A DNA stretch of 64,000 nt from Candidatus Enterococcus huntleyi. GTDB taxonomy: Bacteria; Bacillota; Bacilli; Lactobacillales; Enterococcaceae. Positions 42,300 through 55,300 of the stretch are shown here, piece after piece. The DNA is taken from the NCBI RefSeq assembly GCF_009933175.1, contig NZ_MAEJ01000010.1, positions 62,001-126,000 on the forward strand, given 5' to 3'. Position numbers and translations under genes: made by a program. The notes beneath the pieces were generated by a model, which was given only the letters and a program-made list of their open reading frames with translations, was not told the DNA's origin and ran no database searches. How positions within the stretch are numbered: position 1 is the first letter of the stretch; the number at the start of each line of letters is the position of its first letter.

Positions 42300-43091
42300 A
42301 TGACCGTTTTTATTTATCCGCGAAAAAAATAGTAGAAATTGGATTTTAATGAGAGGATTTTAATAATAACTAGCGAATAAAATAACATAAAATGTAACCA
42401 TAAAAATAACAAAAAAATAGCATTTAAAAGCTTCAGACAATTCAGAATGCTTTTGAAATTGTGTCAAAAAACCGAATTGTTTTAATTTTTTGTTCTTTTT
42501 TGAAAAATCAGAGCGAATTCTTTCTATTAAAGGCTTTATTTACTTTAAATTTTCTCAAGTCGATTAAAAGGAATAAAAGAATAGATAACGTTTGAGCAGC
42601 TAGTTTCAACAGAGTGCTAGATAAACACGAGCTTGTTTTAGTTTCTTATTCACGTTCTAGATGAAACTTTCATGATAAGCTTGCTTAAACTACTGTCTCA
42701 CGAAATATTTGTACGATTAATCTATCCAACAGGACTTTTGTAATCACCTTCTCTTTATAAAGAAGGAACGAAAATAAGAAGGTACAGTGTCTGGATGAGC
42801 ACAATAATCATCCGGATTTTCAGATAATGGATAGGTGTTTCTTCTATTATATAAGGTTTGCTATTGGTACATGAGTTAAATTGGGTTTTGTGGATGTCAG
42901 TGGTTGCTTTTTACTATTAATTTAAGAAGGAAGTTATTCGCAGAAGGAGCGTAAAAATCGCAGTAAGGAGAATCGAGGCTTCAATGATAGACTGCTTTAG
43001 ATTTTACTCTTAATAAAGTTGCTGTTACAATGAAACGTAGAAAAGTGAACTTCATCTTATGGTTCGACGTGTTTACAGGGAGAGATTAAAA
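42300..43091. other. About 790 bp without a recognisable gene
   Basis: AT-rich DNA between the tyrS promoter and a small membrane-protein gene. Minor inverted repeats occur (for example TTCTCTTTATAAAGAAG near 42750-42770), but I find no gene, RNA or mobile element that I can support. Confidence 0.4.
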
Positions 43092-43259
43092 ATGGTTATT
43101 TTTGTGGTACCGTTTATATTATACTTTTTGAGTATGATTTTGATCATTATTGCGATGGCTAAAAAATTGAGTATTTTGCAGTACAGTGGCGTATCATTAC
43201 TGATTGGAGACATTTTTTTATTTTTCTTTATGGCTTATACCTTCTTTTACTATACGTAA
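43092..43259 (+). CDS. Small membrane protein of unknown function
   Basis: A 55-residue protein with two membrane helices (about 3-22 and 30-53, ending FFFMAYTFFYYT) joined by a short basic loop (AKKLSIL). I start it at ATG 43092 because GGGAGAG lies 8 bases upstream; an in-frame start at 43059 has no such site. A strong bidirectional terminator follows directly, which supports a real transcription unit. No family recognised. Confidence 0.5.
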   Translation: MVIFVVPFILYFLSMILIIIAMAKKLSILQYSGVSLLIGDIFLFFFMAYTFFYYT

Positions 43260-43300
43260 AATATAGAATGGATAAGTTCAAATTGATATACTTTTTAAAC

Positions 43301-43351
43301 AAAAAAACAATCTTGGTAGAGAACGAAGCTCTCACGCAAGATTGTTTTTTT
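43301..43351. terminator. Strong bidirectional terminator
   Basis: AAAAAAACAATCTTG (43301-43315) pairs perfectly with CAAGATTGTTTTTTT (43337-43351), with an inner AGAG/CTCT stem. It ends the small membrane-protein gene and can end ddh from the other side. Confidence 0.85.
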
Positions 43352-43532
43352 GTCTACAGATGTATGAAAAAGTCGTTGATTATAGTTCTCCTTTTTCAAA
43401 AGTATTGCTCTAAAAGAATCACTAGCTTCTATGTCTGAGACACGCTCGGGCTGAAGGGTCTCCATCCTTAAAGGTGAAACATCTTAAGCACTGGCGGACG
43501 TGATAGAACTACTTCCTTTATAACTATAACTT

Positions 43533-44504
43533 CTATAACAACTCTTTTCTTAACGTTTCTGCGTCGATTGGTGATAAATATTTCGGTGCAATATCCAGGA
43601 CAGTATAGGCACCAAACTGTTTTTCTGCAGCTAGACGGGCACCCGCTCTCGCATAAGCAACTAAGACACTAGCAGTAAATTCCGGGTTGCTATCTAACGC
43701 AAGATTGTATTCAATAACTTGTTTTGTTTGTTCAGAAGTCTCACCGATATGAAGGACTGTTCCACCATGAGGCATATCTTTATGATTTTTATTTAACTCT
43801 TCTTGGGAGATAAAATGAACCTCGGTATCGTAGTCAGAAAAATAATTCGGCATAGTCACAATCTCTTCTTTGATTGCGGCAGCATCAGCACCTGCTTCGA
43901 GCACCACAAAACATTCTCTGAAATGTTTGTCACGGGTACTCAATTCTAGTTTCTCACCAGCTTTTAGGCGGTTAATAATCTCTTCATTAGGAATCGTATA
44001 TTGTGTCGCATCTGCCACGCCAGTAATTCTTCTAAGCGCATCAGAATGCCCTTGACTGACCCCTTTTCCCCAGAATGTATAAGTATTTCCATTCGGTAAA
44101 ATACTTTGTGCATATAAACGATTTAAGCTGAATAAACCTGGATCCCAACCTGTCGAGATGATTGAAACGGTTTGATTCTCTTTGGCTACTTGATCGACCG
44201 CGGCAAAGTGTTCAGGAATCTTTGCATGCGTATCAAAGCTATCGATAGTGTTGAATAATTTAGTGATTTCAGGCGTTTGGACCGGTAAATCAGTCGCTGA
44301 ACCACCACATAAAATACATACATCAATCTCGCCTTGTTTTGCCAATAAATCATCCATGTGATAAGCTTTTGCGCCATAAGTATTAACTGTTTCCGGCGCT
44401 CTACGGGTAAATACACCAACCAAATCCATATCAGGAGTAAGTGCTAACGCACGCTCGACACCGCGTCCCAAATTTCCATACCCAATAATTGCAATTTTTG
44501 TCAT
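43533..44504 (-). CDS. ddh: Meso-diaminopimelate D-dehydrogenase
   Basis: A 323-residue NADPH-dependent dehydrogenase that makes meso-diaminopimelate from tetrahydrodipicolinate in one step (the dehydrogenase branch of lysine synthesis). It has the N-terminal nucleotide fold KIAIIGYGNLGRGVERAL, FTRR in the phosphate-binding loop, ILCGGSATDLPVQTP, the substrate loop STGWDPGLFSLNRLY and GKGVSQGHSDALRRI, all typical of Ddh. The start is set at ATG 44504 behind AGGAG; a GTG three codons earlier overlaps that site. It is a single gene. Enterococci normally have lysine in their peptidoglycan, so this probably serves lysine supply rather than the wall. Confidence 0.92.
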   Translation of the reverse strand: MTKIAIIGYGNLGRGVERALALTPDMDLVGVFTRRAPETVNTYGAKAYHMDDLLAKQGEIDVCILCGGSATDLPVQTPEITKLFNTIDSFDTHAKIPEHFAAVDQVAKENQTVSIISTGWDPGLFSLNRLYAQSILPNGNTYTFWGKGVSQGHSDALRRITGVADATQYTIPNEEIINRLKAGEKLELSTRDKHFRECFVVLEAGADAAAIKEEIVTMPNYFSDYDTEVHFISQEELNKNHKDMPHGGTVLHIGETSEQTKQVIEYNLALDSNPEFTASVLVAYARAGARLAAEKQFGAYTVLDIAPKYLSPIDAETLRKELL

Positions 44505-44750
44505 TAACTTCACTCCTAAAATTTTGTTGTTTCAATTATACTACACAATGTGACGAAAATGAGAAAAAACTCATTTAGATTTTAAAAAATAATCATTATT
44601 CAAGATATTAGTGATTGCCCATCAACTTTTGGGATATTTCGATAAATTAGCAGTTGTGTTTTTTGTATGTGGGATGAATTAATTAGTGGATTATATCTCG
44701 AAGACATTTTAAAGGTTTTTGGCGTAAGTCGTTTGAATAAATGGTGGTAT

Positions 44751-44800
44751 AAAAAAGTAAGAAGAAGGTGACATTTCTCTGCCACTTTCTTCTTACTTTT
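44751..44800. terminator. Terminator of the bgl operon
   Basis: AAAAGTAAGAAGAA-GTG (within 44752-44770) pairs with CAC-TTCTTCTTACTTTT (44783-44800), with a T run on the minus strand from 44751-44756. It lies 25-70 bp after the stop codon of bglA. The rest of 44505-44750 shows no gene. Confidence 0.85.
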
Positions 44801-44822
44801 ATTAGTTATTTGTAATGCAATA

Positions 44823-48110
<3,288 letters not shown>

Positions 48111-48121
<11 letters not shown>

Positions 48122-48965
48122 CTTTATTTTCCTTTCTCTCAGTAACTCTGTTGATATGAACGATTAAATATGTGTATTCTTCTTGAGATAGTGTTTGTTT
48201 GAATTTCTCGGTAACATATATTTCAATCTTCTGAACTACAGCATAAGATTCTAGATAAATTTCTTTGACTTGCTGAAATAACACAGATTCTTCATCTGCG
48301 TATATCCGTTTGTTTCTCAGTCGCTCGATAAAATACTGTAGATGAGTCACTAAACGCATATAGTTTATAGAAGATTCATCAAAGGTTATATTGAAATTGT
48401 ATTTAATGATGCTTAGTATATCTCTCAAAGTTTCCATATCTTCAATTCTTTCATTCAAAAAAGATTTGTCTTCTTGGATATTTACAAAGTGTAAAGCAAT
48501 GGAAACGGCTTCGTCTTCTGGGAAATCAATATGATAGCATTCCTGCATCTTTTTAATCGCATATAGACCGATTTCATAATATGTAGGATAAAATTTCTTA
48601 ACCTCCCATGAAAGGGGACTACGAATAAATTGTCCTTTCTCTCCTCGTTTCCATGCAAAAGAGATATGATCCAGTAAAGCTAAATATAAATAATCACTAG
48701 CTTCTCTCTCCAATAGTTTTTCGCCGTAAGTGACTAAATCATTTAATAGCTGAATGGTCTTTTCATCAGATTTTGCTAACAAGTAGCTAAAATGTTCCAA
48801 GCGGTCAGCAGAATCTAAGACATACGTTTTCGTAATATCTTGTTCACTAATTCGCTGTCCCTTCTTAAATCTAAATGCCACTCCTGGCGCGTAAATAATT
48901 GATTCATGACCCCCTTTTTCAATAATTGCTATGTTATTATTTATTATTTTTTTTACCTTCATCAT
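48111..48965 (-). CDS. bglG: BglG/LicT-family transcription antiterminator
   Basis: A 284-residue RNA-binding antiterminator. The co-antiterminator RNA-binding domain is residues 1-58 (MKVKKIINNNIAIIEKGGHESIIYAPGVAFRFKKGQRI). Two PTS regulation domains follow (about 65-170 and 175-280), with the conserved histidines in LLDHISFAW, SIALHFVNIQ, RLVTHLQYF and LIVHINRV. When the inducer sugar is present it binds the RAT element in its own leader (49041-49072) and prevents the overlapping terminator from forming. Translation starts at one of two ATGs at 48965/48962 behind GGAAAGGAG. Confidence 0.94.
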
Positions 48966-48979
48966 TTACTCCTTTCCAG

Positions 48980-49072
48980 AAAAAAAACTCAGACCATACA
49001 TCAAACAAACCACCATTCATAGGGGGTCGCCGATATATAATCTGAGTTCTGCCTGCTTACCAGTCACATCAC
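48980..49072 (-). promoter_or_regulatory. RAT antiterminator element and overlapping terminator of the bgl operon
   Basis: On the minus strand the 32-nt element (complement of 49041-49072) contains GTGACTGGTAAGCAGGCAG, a close match to the BglG/LicT ribonucleic antiterminator. Its 3' end, AACTCAGA (complement of 49041-49048), is also the first arm of a terminator that pairs with TCTGAGTT (complement of 48986-48993) and is followed by eight T. The two structures exclude each other. Confidence 0.92.
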
Positions 49073-49124
49073 TCTAAAAATAACTACCATCGTTATTTTC
49101 AGTTTTTTTCTTATTTACAAAAGG

Positions 49125-49161
49125 ATTCTATCATCAAAATGTATAGTTGTCAACGCTTTCT
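49125..49161 (-). promoter_or_regulatory. bgl promoter with CcpA cre site
   Basis: On the minus strand TTGACA (complement of 49148-49153) and TAGAAT (complement of 49125-49130) are 17 bp apart. AGAAAGCGTTGACA (complement of 49148-49161) fits the cre consensus TGWAANCGNTNWCA at 13 of 14 positions and covers the -35, so glucose repression by CcpA is likely. Confidence 0.85.
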
Positions 49162-49325
49162 CATTTTCGAACGTCTTTTTTTCGAAACGTTTTTCCGAAA
49201 TTAAAATAATCATCAGTTTTTTTTGTCGAGGTGGAAGAAATAAGTGCTGCATAAAACTCAGCGAAAATACAGGACTGGGCATGTGACACTGTGTTTAACT
49301 GCTCTATCGATACTACCTGCTTAAA

Positions 49326-49367
49326 TAAAAACGTAGCCTATCCACACGTTTACGGTGAATAGGCTAC
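49326..49367 (-). terminator. Terminator of the giant surface-protein gene
   Basis: GTAGCCTAT (49333-49341) pairs with ATAGGCTAC (49359-49367), with an inner CAC/GTG. On the minus strand it is followed by GTTTTTATTT. It lies 14-55 bp after the stop codon. Confidence 0.85.
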
Positions 49368-49380
49368 ATTTATTTGTTCT

Positions 49381-52300
49381 TTACCACTCTATTTCATCTT
49401 CTTTTTGAGGCTTTTTCTTTCGACTAAAAATCATGAAAATTGTTAAGAGTAGATAACCGATAACAATCAGCAGGATAGATAAATTAGCATTAAAACCAGT
49501 TTTCGGTAAAGATTTCTCTGTAGTTTTTCGTTCAGTTTTCGTGATAGTCTCGGTGGTATTTGCCGGGAGCTTCTCATCGTTAACTGCTAAATTGTGGTTT
49601 TCAACAATATCAAAATGAATCGGTGTTGGGTCTAACACATAGCCATCAGGTGCTTGTGTTTCGATTAAATGATATTCACCTGCAGAAAGTCCACTGATTA
49701 GAACCTCACCATTCTTATCTGTCACCAATTCTTTCATAATAACTTTTGAATCAGCATTTCTAAGCTCAAACTTAGCCCCAGGCAATTTCTTACCAGAAGA
49801 TTTATCGATTTTTTTGAGAGTGACGCTACCGGTTAAACCTTCAGAAACTCCAGAATCAGCCCTTCCAATTTCTATCGATGTGTAACTATTTTTGAAAATG
49901 ATTTTACTGTCAGAGGCTAGCGTCGGTGTGAGCTGTCCATCCTGTTGTTCAACACTAACAGTGACTTTGTGAGTCTTACGATCGTAGGTAATCGTCTGAT
50001 CATTACCAAACTTTTCGCGGATTGTGTAGCTATATTCCCCCAATTTATCGTATTCAATCTCTTCAAAATAAATCGATCCAGCAGCATTATTGGTAGTTGT
50101 TTGAAGAACTTTTCCATTTTTATCAATCAACTCAAATTGGAATTCATCTCTACGCAATGAACGTCCCTCCAACACTACGCTTGCTTCCAATACGATACTG
50201 CCTTTTTTCGGCGTATAGGTATTTTTGAATGTTGGCGTGTCACTGTAAGTCGGAGTGGCAACAAGTTTCCCTCGGTTATTCACTACATTGACTGATACTG
50301 AGAATTCGTTTTTATCGTAAGTAATGTGTTCATCGTTCCCTACTTTTTCACGAATTGAGTAGCTGTATTTTCCAGCTTTATCGTACTCAATCTCTTTGAA
50401 ATAAATCGATCCAGCAGCATCATTGGTAGTTGTCTGAATGACTTTTCCATCTTTATCCACCAACTCAAATTCAAATTCTCCATTACTCATCTGACGGCCA
50501 TCTAAAACTTTGTTCGCTTCTAAAACTATGCTGTCTTTTTTCGGAGTGTAAGTATTCTTGAATTCAGGGTTGTTAGAATAGCTAGCTGTGGCAATCAGTT
50601 TTCCATTCTGTTCTTCAACCTTAACAGTAACTGGATACGTACTATTGTCGTAAGTGATTGTCGCGTCGTTCCCCGCTTTTTCGCGAATCGTGTAGCTATA
50701 TTCGCCATCTTTATCATACTCGATTGCCTTAAAGAAGATTTTTCCAGCAGCATCATTGGTAGTTGTCTGAATGACTTTTCCATCTTTATCAACTAATTCA
50801 AATTGGAATTCACCATTACTTAGTTGACGTCCATCTAGAATTTTATTCGCTTCTAAAATGAGACTGCCTTTTTTCAGTGTATAAGTATTCTTAAACTCTA
50901 GATTTCCACTGTAAGTTGGAGTCGCAATCAGTTGTCCGTCGATATCTTTAACGTTTACGGTGACTTGATACGAACTAGAATCGTAAGTAATGGTCGCATC
51001 GTTTCCAGCTTTTTCGCGAATTGTATAGCTATATTCACCAGCTTTATCATAATCAATTGCACTGAAGAAAATCTTTCCTTCAGAATTATTGGTAGCTGAT
51101 TGAAGAACTTTTCCATCTTTATCCACCAATTCAAATTGGAATTCGCTGTTATTTAACGAACGTCCTTCAAGAACTTTACTCGCTTCTAAAACAAGACTCC
51201 CTTTTTTTGTTGTATAAATATTTTTGAATTCAGGATTTCCACTGTAAGTTGGAGTCGCAATCAGTTGTCCGTCGATATCTTTTACATTAACAGTTACAGA
51301 ATAAGTTCGATTATCGTAAGTAATCGTCGAATCGTTCCCAGATTTTTCGCGAATCGTGTATTGATATTCGCCAGCTTTATCATACTCGATTGCCTCAAAG
51401 AAAATTTTTCCGTCAGAATTATTTGTAGTTGTCTGAAGAACTTTTCCGTCCTTATTAACTAACTCAAATTGGAACTCACCGTTACTTAATGAACGACCTT
51501 CCAAAATTTTAGCTGCTTCTAAAACGAGACTACCTTTTTTCGGTGTGTAAGTGTTTTTGAACTCAGGATTACCACTATAAGTCGGAGTCACAATCAGTTG
51601 ACCATCGATATCTTCAACATTCACCGTAACTTGGTACATACTATTGTCGTAAGAAATCGTCGCATCATTTCCAGCTTTCTCGCGGATTGTGTATTGATAT
51701 TCGCCAGCTTTATCATACTCGATTGCCTCAAAGAAAATTTTTCCGTCAGAATTATTTGTAGTTGTTTGAAGAACTTTTCCATCCTTATTAACTAATTCAA
51801 ATTGGAACTCGCCATTACTTAATGAGCGACCTTCTAATATTTTGCTTGCTTCTAAAATAAGACTGCCATTCTCAGGCGTATAAATATTTTTGAACTCAGG
51901 GTTACCTTTGTAACTAGCTGTAGCATTTAGTTTCCCGTTTTGTTCTTTAACTGAGACGACAACTTGATACGTACTATTATCGTAAGAAATTGTCTCATCG
52001 GTTCCAGACTTTTCACGAATCGTGTAGCTGTATTCACCAGCTTTATTGTATTCGATTGCTGTAAAGAATATTTTTCCATCAGGATTATTGGTAGTTGTCT
52101 GAACGATTTTTCCATCTTTGTCGATCAATTCAAACTGGAATTCACCGTTACTTAGTTGGCGTCCTTCTAACACTTTGCTTGCTTCTAAAATAAGACTGCT
52201 ATTCTCAGGCGTATAAATATTTTTGAACTCAGGATTTCCACTGTAGGTTGATGTAGCTGTCAGTTGTCCATCGATATCTTCAACACTCACAGTAACTTGA

Positions 52301-55300
52301 TATGAACTATTATCGTATGAAATCGTCTCATCGTTCCCAGATTTTTCGCGGATTGTGTAACTGTATTCGCCAGCTTTGTCATACTCAATTGTGTCGAAAT
52401 AGATTTTTCCGACAACATCGTTGGAAGCCGTTTGAAGAACTTTCCCATTTTTATCCAGTAATTCAAATTGGAATTCGCCACTACTTAACGAGCGACCTTC
52501 CAAGACTTTACTTGCCTCTAAAACAAGACTGCCATTCTTTGGCGTGTAAATATTTTTAAATTCAGGATTTCCACTGTAAGCCGGAGTCGCAGTCAGTTTT
52601 CCATCAACATCTTTCACATTAACAGTTACTGAATACGTTCGATCATCATAAGAAATAGTTTCATCATTCCCAGATTTTTCGCGAATCATGTATTGATATT
52701 CGCCGGCTTTATCGTATTCGATTGGAGCGAAGTAAATCTTCCCATCAGAATTATTGGTAGCTGTTTGAATAACTTTTCTATTTTTATCTAGCAATTCAAA
52801 CTGGAACTCGCCACTGCTTAATGAGCGACCTTCCAATACTTTGCTTGCCTCTAAAATAAGACTGCCATTCTCAGGCGTGTAAATATTTTTAAATTCAGGA
52901 TTTCCACTGTAGGTTGATGTAGCTGTCAGTTGCCCATCGATATCTTCCACACTCACAGTAACTTGATACGAACTATTATCGTATGAAATAGTCTCGTCGT
53001 TCCCCGCTTTTTCCCGAATCGTGTAACTATACTCACCAGCTTTATCATATTCAATCGTGTCGAAGAAAATCTTTCCATCAGAATTATTGGTAGCTGTTTG
53101 AATAACTTTTCCGTCTTTATCAATCAACTCAAATTGGAACTCACTATTAGTTAGTTGTCGTCCGTCCAAGACTGTACTTGCCTCTATCGCAAGACCACCT
53201 TTTTTCGGTGTATAAGTATTTTTAAACTCAGGATTTTCACTGTAAGTCGGAGTCACAGTCAGTTGCCCATCGATATCTTCAACATTCACCGTCACTTGAT
53301 ATGAACTAGAATCGTAAGAAATTGTCTCATCGTTCCCAGTTTTTTCGCGGATTGTGTAACTGTATTCGCCAGCTTTGTCATACTCAATTGTGTCGAAATA
53401 GATTTTTCCGACAACATCATTGGAAGCTGCTTGAATAACTTTTCCGTTTTTATCAACTAACTCAAATTGGAATTCACCGTTACTTAGTTGACGTCCATCT
53501 AGAATTTTATTCGCTTCTAAAACAAGACTGCCTTTTTTCGGTGTATAAGTATTTTTGAATTCAGGATTACCACTGTAGATTGATGTAGCTGTCAGTTGAC
53601 CATCGACATCTTCAACACTCACAGTAACTTGATACGAACTATTATCGTATGAAATAGTCTCATCGTTCCCCACTTTTTCCCGAATCGTGTAACTATACTC
53701 GCCAGCTTTGTTATACTCAATTGTGTCGAAATAGATTTTTCCGACAACATCGTTGGAAGCTGTTTGAATAACTTTTCCATCTTTGTCGATTAATTCAAAC
53801 TGGAATTCGCCGTTACTTAGTTGACGTCCATTTAAAATTTTATTCGCTTCTAAAACAAGACTGCCTTTTTTCGGTGTATAGATATTTTTAAATTCAGGAT
53901 TACCACTGTAAGTCGGAGTCGCAGTCAGTTGCCCATCGACGTCTTTTACGTTTACCGTAACTTGATAGGACTGACTGTCGTAAGAAATCGTCGAATCATT
54001 CCCAGTTTTCTCGCGAATCGTATATTGATATTCGCCAGCTTTATCGTATTCGATTGCATTGAAGAAAATCTTTCCATCAGAATTATTAGTAGTCGTTTGA
54101 AGAACTTTACCGTCTTTATCAACTAACTCAAATTGGAATTCACCGTTACTCAGTTGACGTCCATCTAGAATTTTATTCGCTTCTAAAACAAGACTGCCTT
54201 TTTTCGGTGTGTAGGTATTTTTAAACTCAGGATTACCACTGTAGGTCGGGGCCGCAGTCAGTTTTCCATCGCCGTCTTTTACGTTAACAGTTACTGAATA
54301 CGTTCGATCATCGTAAGAAATAGTTTCATCATTCCCCGATTTTTCCCGAATCATATAATTGTATTCACCAGCTTTGTCATACTCAATTGCATCAAAGAAA
54401 ATATTTCCATCAAGAGTATTACTAGAAGTTTGAAGAACCTTCCCATCTTTATCTAGCAGTTCAAATTGGAATTCGCCACTACTTAACGAGCGACCTTCCA
54501 AAATCTTACTGGCTTCTAAAGCAACACTACCTTTCTCAGGCGTGTAAATATTTTTAAACTCCGGATTTCCACTATAACTAGGTGTCGCAGTTAGTTGTCC
54601 ATCGATATCTTCAACGTTCACCGTCACTTGATATGAACTATTATCGTAAGAAATTGTCGTATCATTTCCCACTTTTTCGCGGATTGTGTAGCTGAATTCA
54701 CCAGCTTTATCGTATTCAATTGTATTGAAGAAAATCTTCCCATCAACATTATTGGTAGCTGTTTGAAGAACTTTCCCATCTTTATCTACCAAATCAAATT
54801 GGAACTCGCCACTACTTAATGAGCGACCTTCCAAAATTTTACTTGCTTCTAAAGCAACACTACCTTTTTTCGGTGTGTAAATGTTTTTAAACTCTGGATT
54901 TCCACTATAACTAGGAGTCGCGGTCAATTGTCCGTCGATATCTTCAACGTTCACCGTAACTTGATATGAACTATTATCGTAAGAAATCGTTGCATCGTTT
55001 CCTGCTTTTTCACGGATGGTATAACTGTACTCACCAACCTTGTCATACTCAATTGTGTTGAAGAAAATTTTCCCATCAATATTATTAGTAGCTGTTTGAA
55101 GTACTTTTCCATCTTTATCAACCAACTCAAATTGAAATTCTCCGCTACTTAATGAACGACCTTCCAAAATCTTACTCGCTTCTAAAGCAACGCTACCTTT
55201 TTCCGGTGTATAAGTGTTTTTAAACTCCGGATTCCCACTATAACTAGGTGTCGCAATTAGTTGACCATCGATATCCTCAACATTCACCGTCACTTGATAT

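Noticed and set aside
42300-43058. Possible decayed gene or small RNA in the long gap left of the small membrane protein
   Set aside because: No motif, strong hairpin with T run or repeated element could be supported.
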